Shown: positions 19,869 through 28,810, counted from the stretch's first letter. The stretch: 64,000 bases of DNA from CAVTND01 sp963735955 (GCA_963735955.1 CAVTND010000002.1:186001-250000), one strand, 5' to 3'. Made by a program: numbers and translations. The notes: a model not told the origin generated them from the sequence alone.

Positions 19869-20477
19869 ATGCATTCGCCCGGATTGCCTCCCTTGCGGAC
19901 GCCGCTTCTCCGGGCCGCGATGCTCGCCGACGCGGAGGCCATCCAGAGCATCTACGCGCACCACGTTCTGCATGGTCTTGCATCGTTCGAAACGGAGCCA
20001 CCCACAGTGGCCGACATGCGCGCGCGCATCGAGCGAGTGTTGGCGGCGGGCTACCCGTACCTTGTTGCGGTCCTGGACCCCAACCCGGAACACGACCCGA
20101 ATCCCTCTCCGTTGGTCGATCGAGGGTTCGATCAAGGAGTCCTGGCATATGCCTACGCCGGCCCATTTCGCTCTCGTCCCGCATATCGGTACACCGTCGA
20201 GGATTCGATCTATGTTCGGCCGGACGCGACGGGCCGCGGCCTCGGCCGCACATTGCTCGAACGCCTGATCGCCGACTGCGAGCGACGCGGCTATCGCCAG
20301 ATGCTTGCCGTCATCGGCGATTCGGCCAATGTCGCCTCGATTGGCGTGCACCGAGCCTGCGGCTTTTCAGAACCGACGATTCTGACCGGCACCGGATTCA
20401 AGTTCGGGCGCTGGGTCGACACGGTGATCATGCAGCGGGCGCTTGGCGCCGGCTCCAGGGCCTTGCCGGTGGACTGA
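19869..20477 (+). CDS. GNAT N-acetyltransferase, phosphinothricin acetyltransferase-like
   Basis: This is a GNAT-fold acetyl-CoA-dependent acetyltransferase of 202 residues. The start resembles Pat/Bar/YncA-type enzymes: LRAAMLADAEAIQSIYAHHV, then ASFETEPPTVADMRARIERV. The acetyl-CoA-binding motif A is YVRPDATGRGLGRTLLERLI (about residues 116-135), with the R/Q-x-x-G-x-G/A core. Motif B is MLAVIGDSANVASIGVHRAC, and the C-terminus TGFKFGRWVDTVIMQRAL matches the family. Members acetylate small amines such as phosphinothricin or methionine sulfoximine; the native substrate here is unknown. It contains an insertion of acidic and proline residues (LDPNPEHDPNPSPLVDRG, about 69-86) before strand 4 that is longer than usual. 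It starts 24 bp after the OmpA-like gene. Confidence 0.85.
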   Translation: MHSPGLPPLRTPLLRAAMLADAEAIQSIYAHHVLHGLASFETEPPTVADMRARIERVLAAGYPYLVAVLDPNPEHDPNPSPLVDRGFDQGVLAYAYAGPFRSRPAYRYTVEDSIYVRPDATGRGLGRTLLERLIADCERRGYRQMLAVIGDSANVASIGVHRACGFSEPTILTGTGFKFGRWVDTVIMQRALGAGSRALPVD

Positions 20478-20493
20478 CCGGCCTGCAGCGAAT

Positions 20494-22504
20494 CTACCGA
20501 TCGCGCAGGCGGGCCTGTGCTTCAAGCGCCGACTCGTAAATGTGCGGCGCCACACCTCGCCGGCTCAGCGCCGTGCCCAGCTTGGCGCGCAGGAAACCAG
20601 AAGTCGTGTAGCGACTTACGCCGAGATAGTGGCGGTCGACCAGATCCTTGACCATCGCCGCGTACTTATCAGCGACTTCCGGTGCAAGGTCGAAGTGGTC
20701 GTAGTTGACGATGCCGTAGACCTTGTGTCCGATGGAGGCAAACTTTCGTTCGATCTCCTCGCGGATTGCATGCACGTCAGCTTCTGTCTTGACCGCCAAG
20801 CGCTCGAAGTTCAGGAACAGGATGTTGGCCTGGGCATCGTAGGCGAGCCGCTGCGCCAAGGGCAGCGCGAGCATTCGTTCACGCAGTCCCATCGGGGCGG
20901 CTTCGAAAATCGCGGCGTCCATGAGCGCGGGATCGCGCGGAATCAGCGGTTTGAAATCCATCCTCGCAAGGATGTCGCGCCCGACATCGATGCCGGGCGC
21001 GATCTCGATCAGTTCGAGCCCGCCGGCAACGAGGTGAAATACACAGCGCTCGGTCACGTACAGGACGGATTGCCCGCGATGAAGGGCTTCGGCCCCGGCA
21101 AAGGTTCGGTGTTCGACCGCGGCGACGAATTCGCGGCCCGGTGTCATTCAGCAGGACCAGACGACCGTGTTCAACCGCGATCTGAAGATCGCCGGCGGAA
21201 AAGGTGCCGACGAACACGACACTCTTGGCCGTCTGGGAAATGTTGATGAAGCCGCCCGCACCCGCCAGTCGCGGCCCGAACTTGCTGACATTGAGAGTTG
21301 CCCCTCACGGTCGGCCTGCGCCAGGCCCAGGAAGGCGAGTATCGAGGCCGCCGCCATCGTAAAAATCGAACTGGTAGGGCTGGTCGATGATCGCCTGGGG
21401 GTTGGTCGCGGCGCCGAAACTCATGCCGCCGGCCGGGATGCCGCCGATAACACCCGGCTCGGCCGTCAGCGTCATCAGGTCGATGACGGCCTCTTCGGCG
21501 CGACGCGGGCGACGCCTTCCGGCATGCCGATGCCGAGATTGACGACGCCATTCGCCTTCAGCTCCAGCGCGGCGCGACGGGCGATGATCTTGCGCTCGCT
21601 CATCGGCATGGCGGCCATCGAGTGAACTGACCGGCACGCGGATCTCGCCCGAAAACCCCGGGTTGTACTGCTCGGAAAAGGTCTGCATGTGGTACTCGGG
21701 CCGCTCGGCTACCACTACACAGTCGACCAGCACGCCCGGAATCTTGACCTGGCGCGGGTTGAGTGACCCGCGCTCGGCCACCCGCTCGACCTGGACGATG
21801 ACGATGCCGCCCGAATTGCGCGCTGCCATCGCAATCGCGAGACCTTCCAGAGTCAGAGCCTCGTGCTCCATGGTGATGTTGCCGTCCTGGTCGGCGGTGG
21901 TTCCTCGCACGATGCCGACATGAATCGGGAAGGTCTTGTAGAGAAGCACCTCCTCGCCGCCGATCGTCATCAGCTCGACCAGGTCGGCCGTTGTGCGCGC
22001 GTTGATCTTGCCGCCACCATGGCGTGGATCGACAAAGGTGCCGAGCCCGATCTTCGTCAGGTGCCCGGGCCGGCCTGCCGCGATATCACGGAACAGATGT
22101 GTGATCACGCCCTGCGGCAGGTTGTACGCCTCAATGCGATTGTTCACGGCCAAGGTCTGCAGCTTGGGAACGAGACCCCAGTGGCCACCGATGACGCGCG
22201 CGACCAGGCCTTCGTGGCCGAGGTGATTGAGTCCGCGATCCCGGCCATCGCCCTGCCCCGCCGCGTAGACCAGGGTCAGCCCGTTCGGAGCGGCGCCGTC
22301 AGGATCGCCTTCGCGCGATGCAAGAAATCGCTGCTCGAGGGCCACCGCGATGTTTTCGGGAAATCCAATACCGACGAATCCGGTCGTCGCGACAGTGTCA
22401 CCATTGCGAATCAGCCGCACCGCTTCGCTGGCGCTAACCAGCTTGCCCTTGTCGGCGTGTGACAATCCCGCCAGCAGCTCGCGTGCGCGCTGGCTCATTG
22501 CCAT
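20494..22504 (-). pseudogene. Acyl-CoA:carboxylate CoA-transferase (Pct/YdiF-like), multiply frameshifted
   Basis: Intact members move CoA between acyl-CoA and carboxylates such as acetate or propionate. The N-terminal half is in frame from 22504 or 22498: LVSASEAVRLIRNGDTVATT, TLVYAAGQGDGRDRGLNHLG, GLGTFVDPRHGGGKINA, then RGTTADQDGNITMEHEALTL. The region around the catalytic glutamate is present as TAEPGVIGGIPAGGMSFGAA. At least five frame changes are needed (near 21620, 21500, 21350, 21300 and 21145) to link these with LNVSKFGPRLAGAGGFINIS, SVVFVGTFSAGDLQIAVEHG and the C-terminal FHLVAGGLELIEIAPGIDVG block. Repaired length is about 669 residues. Protein similarity is intact on both sides of each break, so errors or very recent decay are both possible. 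Confidence 0.8.
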
Positions 22505-22686
22505 CCCCGGCAAAGCGAAGTGGAACTGCACCGTAACGTGGAATTGGCAGGCATTTGTCGCTCCATTTGAACTCTCATTCAACTGTAGTCATCCAAGCGG
22601 ATACTTGCTACACATTGGTCGCCGCCGCTACCTTGAGGACGACATCATGGCGGCCAAAGGCCGTGGCCGCGGCAAGCGAGCAAACC

Positions 22687-23145
22687 ATGAAGTTCTGGGT
22701 CATGAAACGGACGATCCTGTCCCTGGCGACTTCGCTGGCGGTAGCGGCGCCGCCTGGGGCCCTTGCACAGCAAGCCGGCCAGGGGCTGCGTGCCAGTTCT
22801 TCGGTTTTGACGCCGGACTACCGGGCAGTCCGTAACCTGGATTCGCCGCCCCAACCTCCCCTACCCGAGCTCGGCTCGGCGACTTCGAACTCGGTCTCCG
22901 CCTATAGCAGTGTGGTCGATCTCAACTCATATGTGCAGATTGAAATGCCGCGCGACCTGGGCGACGGCCGCTTCACTCGACCCAGGGTCCGTTTTGGCAT
23001 GCAATCGGATTCGCTGAAGTCGCTGGCAAACTCGGTCGGACTGCAGCCCGATCGGTGCAGCTTGCCCGTGCGCGCCCGATCCAGCGCCTCCAGCGACGAA
23101 GCCAGCACCAGCGTCATGCTGTTTGCCCGCTGCAGTTTCTTTTAG
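22687..23145 (+). CDS. Hypothetical exported protein
   Basis: I do not recognise a family. From ATG 22687 (or 22702) the product is about 152 residues with a Sec signal peptide (MKRTILSLATSLAVAAPPGA, cleavage near LAQQA). The mature part has a proline-rich segment (DSPPQPPLPELGSATSNSVS), then VVDLNSYVQIEMPRDLGDGR and FTRPRVRFGMQSDSLKSLAN. The C-terminus carries two cysteines about 40 residues apart (RCSLPV and FARCSFF), suggesting one disulfide in a small periplasmic fold. The stop codon is inside the first copy of a 9-bp direct repeat. It is divergent from the CoA-transferase gene. The frame is longer than the chosen start allows, but upstream of 22687 there is no signal-like sequence. Confidence 0.55.
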   Translation: MKFWVMKRTILSLATSLAVAAPPGALAQQAGQGLRASSSVLTPDYRAVRNLDSPPQPPLPELGSATSNSVSAYSSVVDLNSYVQIEMPRDLGDGRFTRPRVRFGMQSDSLKSLANSVGLQPDRCSLPVRARSSASSDEASTSVMLFARCSFF

Positions 23146-23164
23146 GTCTTTTAGGTCTTTTAGG
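23140..23164. repeat. Three-copy 9-bp direct repeat
   Basis: TTTTAGGTC is repeated twice exactly (23140-23148, 23149-23157) with a third partial copy TTTTAGGCG to 23166. Each copy contains TAG; the first provides the stop codon of the exported protein. A GC-rich inverted repeat (CCGGGCCG/CGGCCCGG) follows directly. Confidence 0.8.
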
Positions 23165-23228
23165 CGCCGCCGGGCCGCCATCGGCCCGGGGCCAACAGCC
23201 CAACGGCATTCAGCAGGTACAGACAGTC

Positions 23229-23243
23229 CACGGACAGTCCGTG
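23229..23243. repeat. Short perfect inverted repeat upstream of the SDR gene
   Basis: CACGGAC and GTCCGTG are separated by one base. It lies about 135 bp before the SDR start and could be a regulator half-site pair; there is no independent evidence for a specific factor. Confidence 0.35.
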
Positions 23244-23378
23244 TCCGGCCTCAGCTCTCCCAGCCGACTGAACGCACTCCTTTGAGGAGAGCGTGCGAAC
23301 TGAGCGTGAGGGTCGTCATCCAAGGGTCGATCCAGCCGAGCCGTCCTAGAATCCGCCGCTGAGTCAGCGGAGGATGGC

Positions 23379-24143
23379 ATGGAAATCAAAGGCAATGCCT
23401 TTATCGTCACCGGCGGCGCGTCCGGCCTCGGAGGAGCAGTATCGCGACGAATCGTGGCAGCCGGCGGACACCTCGTGATCGCCGATGTTCAGGTCGACAA
23501 GGGCGAAACGCTGGCACAAGAACTCGGCCCGCGTGCGCGTGCCCTCAAGTGCGACGTGACCAGCGAGACCGACGGCGCGGCAGCCGTTGCCGCTGCCCTT
23601 TCGTTCGGCGCCTTGCGAGGCCTGGTCAATTGCGCGGGTATCGCGATTGGCGAGAAGATGATCAGCAAGGAAGGTCCGCACCCGCTCGCCATCTTCAGTC
23701 GCGTGATCAGCATCAATCTGATCGGAACATTCAACATGATCCGTCTGTGCGCCGACGCCATGTCGCGCCAGCTCGCCACCGCTGAAGGCGAGCGCGGCGT
23801 AGTGATCAACACGGCCTCGGTCGCCGCCTTCGACGGGCAGATCGGCCAGGCGGCGTATTCGGCGTCCAAAGGCGGCATCGTCGGCATGACGCTGCCGATT
23901 GCGCGCGATCTGGCGCGCAATGGTATCCGCTGCATGACAATCGCGCCGGGACTGTTCCTGACGCCGATGGTGCTCGGAATGCCGCAAGAGGTGCAGGATT
24001 CACTCGGCAAGCAGGCGCCGTTTCCCGCGCGCCTGGGCAAGCCGGAGGAATTCGCGGCTCTGGCCCAGCACATCATCGAAAACGTGATGCTCAACGGCGA
24101 AGTGATCCGCCTCGACGGTGCGATCCGCATGGCGCCGAAATAG
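23379..24143 (+). CDS. SDR family dehydrogenase, 3-hydroxyacyl-CoA dehydrogenase type II-like
   Basis: This is a 254-residue classical short-chain dehydrogenase. The N-terminal cofactor motif is TGGASGLG (about residues 12-19), followed by ADVQVDKG, where the aspartate predicts NAD rather than NADP. NCAG comes next, then the catalytic set S-x-Y-x3-K in NTASVAAFDGQIGQAAYSAS, continuing SKGGIVGM. The C-terminal TIAPGLFLTPMVLGMPQEVQ, GEVIRLDGAIRMAPK and overall length match HSD17B10-type 3-hydroxyacyl-CoA / 2-methyl-3-hydroxybutyryl-CoA dehydrogenases. That would place it in branched-chain or short-chain fatty acid breakdown. The broken CoA-transferase upstream is consistent with this but is on the opposite strand. 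The ggt gene follows 21 bp downstream. Confidence 0.88.
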   Translation: MEIKGNAFIVTGGASGLGGAVSRRIVAAGGHLVIADVQVDKGETLAQELGPRARALKCDVTSETDGAAAVAAALSFGALRGLVNCAGIAIGEKMISKEGPHPLAIFSRVISINLIGTFNMIRLCADAMSRQLATAEGERGVVINTASVAAFDGQIGQAAYSASKGGIVGMTLPIARDLARNGIRCMTIAPGLFLTPMVLGMPQEVQDSLGKQAPFPARLGKPEEFAALAQHIIENVMLNGEVIRLDGAIRMAPK

Positions 24144-24164
24144 CAAGCATCAGAAGTCGTAGCG

Positions 24165-25937
24165 ATGCGAGTTGCGTGGCATTCGGCCGGTCTGATCTTG
24201 CTAGGCGCGCTGTTGGCCGGCTGCGCCGTAACAACTGCGCCCTCACAGTCGGAAGCGCCTTCGTCGATTCGCGCCGGACTGACTCCGACCTACGCTCAGC
24301 GACACATGGCGGCAGCGGCCAATCCGCACGCGGCTGCGGCGGGCCGGCAGATGCTGCGCGCCGGCGGCTCTGCCGTTGATGCGGCGGTCGCAATGCAGAT
24401 GGTTCTGACCCTGGTCGAACCCCAGAGCTCCGGCGTGGGCGGTGGGGCCTTCCTGCTGCACTGGGACGGCAAGCGGGTTCAGGCCTTTGACGGCCGCGAG
24501 ACCGCCCCGGCAGCCGCGACCGAGAACCTGTTCATCATCGACGGCAAGCCGATGGGCTTCTACGACGCTGCAGTTGGCGGACGCGCGGTCGGAGTGCCGG
24601 GTGCGGTGCGCATGCTCGAACTGGCGCATCGCCAGCACGGTCGCCTGCCTTGGCAGCAGTTGTTCGAGCCCGCGATCGAGTTGGCCGAACGTGGCTTTGC
24701 GATGTCGCCGCGGCTGCACACCCTGCTTGTCGGCGAGAAGTTTCTGATCAGGGATCCGAGCGCTGCGGCGTACTTCTACAACGCCGACGGTTCGCCAAAA
24801 GCGGTCGGCACCATCGTGCGCAATCCCGCGCTGGCCTCGACCTTGCGCGCGATCGCGGCGAACGGTTCGCAGGCATTGCATGAGGGCCCGCTGGCGCAGG
24901 CAGTGGTCGACAAGGTGCGCAGCCATCCGACAAATCCGGGAACGATGTCGCTCGCTGACCTTCGCAACTACGCTGCCAAGGAGCGCGTGCCGCTGTGCAC
25001 CGACTACAAGCGCTGGCGCGTATGCGGCATGCCGCCGCCGTCGTCGGGCGGCATCGCGGTCGCACAGATGCTCGGCATCTTTGCCGTCCGCAACCTGGCC
25101 GTGGTGCCGCCGACCGGGCTGGGTACTCAGCTAGAGCCACAGGTCGACGCCGTGCACCTGTTTAGCGAGGCGGGCCGGCTCGCCTTCGCCGACCGCGATC
25201 TATACGTCGCCGACAGCGACTTCGTAGCCGTCGACGTCGCCGGCCTGACCAGTCCTGCGTACCTCTCCGAGCGCGCGAAATTGATCGGCGCGCGCTCGAT
25301 GGGACGCGCCACCGCCGGCAAGCCGGCCGTCCCGTCCGCATTCGCGCCGGACCCGTCGCCGCCTCGGATTGCGACCTCTCACATCGCGGCCGTGGATGAT
25401 CGCGGCCATGCCGTTTCGATGACAACTTCGATTGAAGACCAGTTTGGCGCGCGCCAGATGGTGGCCGGTTTCCTGCTTAACAACCAACTGACCGACTTCT
25501 CTTTCAGCCCAAGTGCTGGTGACAGACCGATCGCCAATCGCGTTCAACCCGGCAAGCGTCCACGTTCGTCGATGGCTCCGACGTTGGTGTTCGACCGCGC
25601 GACTGGCGAGCTGCTTGCCTCACTGGGCTCCCCCGGGGGCTCGCTGATCATCAACTATGTTGCCAAGACCCTGGTTGGATCGCTTGACTGGAATCTCGAC
25701 ATTCAACAGGCAATCAGCCTGCCCAACTTCGGCAGCCGCAATGGCCCGACCGAGCTCGAGCAGGATCACGTAACCGAGACTCTGGTCGAACGCCTGAAAG
25801 CGCGCGGCCACGAGGTCCGTCTCATGCCGATGCCCAGCGGCCTGCAGGGGATCGTTCGAGCCCGGCTACCGGATGGCCGGCCCGGGTTGGCAGGCGGCGC
25901 CGATCCACGTCGCGAGGGGGTAGCTCTCGGCGACTGA
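24165..25937 (+). CDS. ggt: Gamma-glutamyltransferase, lipoprotein-type signal
   Basis: Ggt cleaves or transfers the gamma-glutamyl group of glutathione and related compounds. The 590-residue precursor starts with a signal ending LLGALLAGC, a lipobox that predicts a lipid-anchored enzyme rather than the soluble periplasmic form. The large-subunit part shows GGSAVDAAVAMQMVLTLVEP, SSGVGGGAFLLHWDG and DGRETAPAAATENLF. The autoprocessing site is IATSHIAAVDDRGHAVSMTT, where T404 is the expected catalytic nucleophile (TSH instead of the common TTH). Downstream blocks are FGARQMVAGFLLNNQLTDFS, RPRSSMAPTLVF and LGSPGGSLIINYV. It appears complete and single-frame, 21 bp after the SDR gene. Confidence 0.93.
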   Translation: MRVAWHSAGLILLGALLAGCAVTTAPSQSEAPSSIRAGLTPTYAQRHMAAAANPHAAAAGRQMLRAGGSAVDAAVAMQMVLTLVEPQSSGVGGGAFLLHWDGKRVQAFDGRETAPAAATENLFIIDGKPMGFYDAAVGGRAVGVPGAVRMLELAHRQHGRLPWQQLFEPAIELAERGFAMSPRLHTLLVGEKFLIRDPSAAAYFYNADGSPKAVGTIVRNPALASTLRAIAANGSQALHEGPLAQAVVDKVRSHPTNPGTMSLADLRNYAAKERVPLCTDYKRWRVCGMPPPSSGGIAVAQMLGIFAVRNLAVVPPTGLGTQLEPQVDAVHLFSEAGRLAFADRDLYVADSDFVAVDVAGLTSPAYLSERAKLIGARSMGRATAGKPAVPSAFAPDPSPPRIATSHIAAVDDRGHAVSMTTSIEDQFGARQMVAGFLLNNQLTDFSFSPSAGDRPIANRVQPGKRPRSSMAPTLVFDRATGELLASLGSPGGSLIINYVAKTLVGSLDWNLDIQQAISLPNFGSRNGPTELEQDHVTETLVERLKARGHEVRLMPMPSGLQGIVRARLPDGRPGLAGGADPRREGVALGD

Positions 25938-25997
25938 CCCGCAAGCGTTGCTAGACTGCGCCTTTCACGGTTTTCACTCTTGTACAGGGAGATAGAC

Positions 25998-26504
25998 ATG
26001 ACGATCAAGGTAGGCGACCGCTTGCCAGACAGCGATCTGCAGGAGTTCATCGAGGTCGAGACCGCGGGCTGCTCACTCGGACCCAATACCTTCAAGGTGA
26101 GCGATCTGGTCAAGGGCAAGCGCATCGTGATCTTCGGCCTGCCGGGCGCATATACCCCAACCTGTTCAGCCAAGCACGTGCCTGGCTATGTTGCCCAATA
26201 CGAGGCACTGCGCAGCAAAGGCGTCGACGAGGTCTGGTGCGTCTCGGTCAATGACGCCTTCGTGATGGGCGCCTGGGGTCGCGATCAGCACTCCGGTTCG
26301 AAAGTGCGCATGATGGCGGACGGCTCAGCTGCGTTTACCGGCAAGCTCGGGCTCGAATTCGACCTGACCGCACGAGGCATGGGCGTGCGCAGCCAGCGCT
26401 ATTCAATGCTGGTTGAGGACGGTGTTGTGAAGGCACTGAACGTGGAAGGTCCCGGCAAGTTCGAGGTGAGCGACGCCGACACAATGCTCAAGCAACTCGG
26501 ATAG
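25998..26504 (+). CDS. Peroxiredoxin, PRX5/glutaredoxin-dependent type
   Basis: This thiol peroxidase reduces H2O2 and organic hydroperoxides. The 168-residue product matches the PRX5-like subfamily. MTIKVGDRLPDSDLQEFIE opens the domain. The peroxidatic cysteine is C56 in GLPGAYTPTCSAKHVPGYV, the extended PGAFTPTCS signature. CVSVNDAFVMGAWGRDQ and LDLTARGMGVRSQRYSMLVE-type residues (here EFDLTARGMGVRSQRYSMLV) follow. ATG 25998 is chosen because it has GGGAGA 8 nt upstream. Members usually draw electrons from glutathione/glutaredoxin; the neighbouring ggt gene makes a glutathione link plausible but unproven. It is convergent with murJ across a 140-bp gap. Confidence 0.92.
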   Translation: MTIKVGDRLPDSDLQEFIEVETAGCSLGPNTFKVSDLVKGKRIVIFGLPGAYTPTCSAKHVPGYVAQYEALRSKGVDEVWCVSVNDAFVMGAWGRDQHSGSKVRMMADGSAAFTGKLGLEFDLTARGMGVRSQRYSMLVEDGVVKALNVEGPGKFEVSDADTMLKQLG

Positions 26505-26531
26505 ACGTCGGTCCGCGCGCGGCGTATCTGT

Positions 26532-26554
26532 AGCCTCCACTCGAAAGTGAGGCT
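26532..26554. terminator. Weak terminator-like hairpin between prx and murJ
   Basis: AGCCTCCACT and AGTGAGGCT pair around a CGAA loop with one bulged C; on the minus strand the loop is TTCG, a stable tetraloop. There is no clear T-run on either side, so the function is uncertain. Confidence 0.35.
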
Positions 26555-26644
26555 CGCTGATCAGTCGAACAGATATTTTCCTAGAGGCCCGGACGGGAAA
26601 CCAGGACACGCCCGGTCCGTGCATTGGCTGCTTCGTTGATTCGC

Positions 26645-28192
26645 TCACGAGCCACGCCGCAACCGGAAATCGCGCATCCGGAACCCAAGCACGGCGAGTG
26701 CAGCAAAATAGGCGCTGGCGGCAGATGCAATTAGTACCGCGAGCCAGGCGCCACGCTGCCACGGTGCATTTGCCAGCGCCGGCCAGTCTATCGCGCGCTG
26801 CCCCAGCCACAAGATCGCACTGAGTACTGCCATCGCCACGGCCAAACGAATCACAAAGCGGCCCCATCCCGGAGCCGGTGCATAGGTGCCGCGCTTGCGC
26901 AGGCCGATGAAGAGCGCCAGTGCATTGACGCAGGCGCCCAGGCCAACCGACAGCGCGAGGCCCGCATGAGCGAACAGCGGAACGAGCGCAAGATTGGCCA
27001 GCTGGGTCACCACCAGCACTGCGACCGCGATCTTTACCGGCGTGCGAATGTCTTTCTGCGCGTAGAAACCCGGGGCGAGGATCTTGACGGCAATCAGTCC
27101 GATCAGTCCCACTGCGTAGCCAATCACCGCCAATGCAGTCTGCTGAACATCGAAGGCAGTGAACTCGCGACCTTCGAACAGGACCGCAACGATGAGTTCA
27201 GCCAGCAATCCGAGCCCCAACGCAGCTGGCAGGGCCAGCAGGAAGCTGAGCCGCAATCCCCAGTCGAGCAGTTGCGAATAATCGCCACGGCGTCGTTCCG
27301 CAAACGCCGCCGACAGGCTCGGCAGCAACACGGTGCCGAGCGCAACGCCGAGCAGCGCGGTCGGAAACTCCATCAGGCGGTCAGCGAAGGCGAGCCAGGT
27401 CACGCTACCGGTCGCAAGATGCGACGCGATATTGGTGTTGATGATGATGCTGATCTGCGCCACCGAAACGGCGAACACGGCAGGCACCATCAGCGTCATC
27501 ACGCGCCGCACATCCGGATCCGCAAACGCGCGGCGCAAACTGGTCCACTTGATCGCCAGCCCCAGTCGGTGTAGCGCAACCCACTGCCAGGTCAATTGCG
27601 CCACTCCTCCGACCACCACCGCGAACGCCAGGGCCATGATCGGTCGCTCCAGGCGCGGTGCCAGCCAGAGAGCGCTGGCAATGAACGAGAGGTTGAGCAG
27701 CACTGGCGCGAAGGCCGGCACGGCGAAGCGCTTGTAGGTATTCAGCACGCCTGCCGCCAGTGCCACGAGCGACATGCACAGGATGTAGGGAAACATCCAG
27801 CGCGTCATCACCGTCGCCAGCTCGAATGCGGCCGGATTGCGCGCCAGGCCCGACGCTATCAGCCACACCAGAACCGGCGCGCCAATCACGCCAAGCATGG
27901 AAACTCCGAGCAGAACCCAGGCAAGTGCGGAAGCGAGATGGCCAATGAAAGTACTGGCGGCTACATCATCGCGCGCGCGCACGTCCGCCAGCATCGGCAC
28001 GAAACTTTGCTGCAAGGCGCCTTCGGCGAACAGTCGCCGCAGCAGATTGGGTAGCCGAAACGCGACATTGAAGGCATCGGTTTCGGCACTGGCCCCGAAC
28101 AGGCGCGAAATCAGCATGTCGCGCGCCAGGCCCGTCACACGCGACAGCAGCGTGAGTCCGCTGACAGTGGCAAGAGAACGCAGCAGGCTCAC
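26645..28192 (-). CDS. murJ: Lipid II flippase MurJ
   Basis: MurJ flips the peptidoglycan precursor lipid II across the inner membrane. The 515-residue product has about 14 hydrophobic segments. It begins SLLRSLATVSGLTLLSRVTG, closely matching the MurJ/MviN start. It also contains GASAETDAFNVAFRLPNLLR, RLFAEGALQQSFVPML, AFYAQKD-type FYAQKDIRTPVKIAV, and further family blocks. Start is GTG 28192; I see no good Shine-Dalgarno before it, so expression may rely on a weak site. It is divergent from rpsT across 354 bp. The murJ-rpsT pairing is the typical betaproteobacterial order. Confidence 0.95.
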   Translation of the reverse strand: MSLLRSLATVSGLTLLSRVTGLARDMLISRLFGASAETDAFNVAFRLPNLLRRLFAEGALQQSFVPMLADVRARDDVAASTFIGHLASALAWVLLGVSMLGVIGAPVLVWLIASGLARNPAAFELATVMTRWMFPYILCMSLVALAAGVLNTYKRFAVPAFAPVLLNLSFIASALWLAPRLERPIMALAFAVVVGGVAQLTWQWVALHRLGLAIKWTSLRRAFADPDVRRVMTLMVPAVFAVSVAQISIIINTNIASHLATGSVTWLAFADRLMEFPTALLGVALGTVLLPSLSAAFAERRRGDYSQLLDWGLRLSFLLALPAALGLGLLAELIVAVLFEGREFTAFDVQQTALAVIGYAVGLIGLIAVKILAPGFYAQKDIRTPVKIAVAVLVVTQLANLALVPLFAHAGLALSVGLGACVNALALFIGLRKRGTYAPAPGWGRFVIRLAVAMAVLSAILWLGQRAIDWPALANAPWQRGAWLAVLIASAASAYFAALAVLGFRMRDFRLRRGS

Positions 28193-28546
28193 GTCAGGAG
28201 GTCAACAGTCGCACGATTGGCGCCGGACGCGAAAAGCCGATGTCGCGCGGTCATCGCGCCGCGGGACGGCCCATGCGTTGTCCGTAAGGGGTTGATTTGA
28301 TATAGTTTAGGGCTTTTCGGCCGCGTGCAAGCCGGTTTCCTCGCCGGTCGGTATCAGCACCGAGGCCGACGAACCTATGCATTGGCGCATTGGCCGTCGG
28401 GCAGCTCACGCAATTCGCAACGCTCACGATCATTCGGACCGACTCGGAACCGTAGGATCAAATCGGGACAGGCGGGACAATCGCAACACTCGCAACACTC
28501 GTATCACTCGGAACAATCTCACGGATCCAATCGAACCAGCATAACC
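28193..28546. other. Divergent murJ/rpsT intergenic region with rpsT leader
   Basis: This 354-bp gap holds the rpsT promoter and a leader of about 240 nt. Near the rpsT end the leader has imperfect short repeats: CGCAACACT appears twice in a row (about 28489-28506), followed by CGTATCACT and CGGAACAAT. The murJ promoter must also lie here, on the minus strand, but I cannot place it. Confidence 0.55.
28278..28306 (+). promoter_or_regulatory. Sigma-70 promoter for rpsT
   Basis: TTGTCC (28278-28283) and TATAGT (28301-28306) are separated by an optimal 17-bp spacer. Transcription would start near 28313, inside a GC-rich GGGCTTTTCGG stretch, leaving a leader of about 235 nt before rpsT. Confidence 0.7.
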
Positions 28547-28810
28547 ATGGCTAACACCAAACAAGCTCGCAAGCGCGCGCGTCAGTCGACCGTTCGCAAT
28601 GATCACAACGCCGCACAGCGCTCGCGCGTGCGTTCGGCCGTAAAGTCGGTCCGCAAGGCGATTGCAGCGGGCGACAAGAAGGCTGCAATGGAAACCTTCA
28701 CCAAGGCGACGAGCGTGATCGATTCGATCGCGGATAAGAAAGTTGTTCACAAGAACACTGCGGCGCGCAACAAGAGTCGCCTTGCCGCTGCGCTCAAGTC
28801 GATGAACTGA
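28547..28810 (+). CDS. rpsT: 30S ribosomal protein S20
   Basis: S20 is a primary 16S rRNA-binding protein needed early in 30S assembly. The 87-residue basic product starts MANTKQARKRARQSTVRNDH and continues RSRVRSAVKSVRKAIAAGDK, then the helix MFT-type METFTKATSVIDSIADKKVV. It ends HKNTAARNKSRLAAALKSMN; all are diagnostic of S20. It has a strong predicted promoter and a leader of about 235 nt. In E. coli S20 represses its own translation, so the long leader could serve autoregulation here. The gene stands alone, divergent from murJ. Confidence 0.98.
   Translation: MANTKQARKRARQSTVRNDHNAAQRSRVRSAVKSVRKAIAAGDKKAAMETFTKATSVIDSIADKKVVHKNTAARNKSRLAAALKSMN

Noticed and set aside
28325..28546. In-frame upstream extension of rpsT
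   Set aside because: S20 starts MANTKQ at 28547; the extension is low-complexity Ser/Gln/His with no similarity and is explained as leader.
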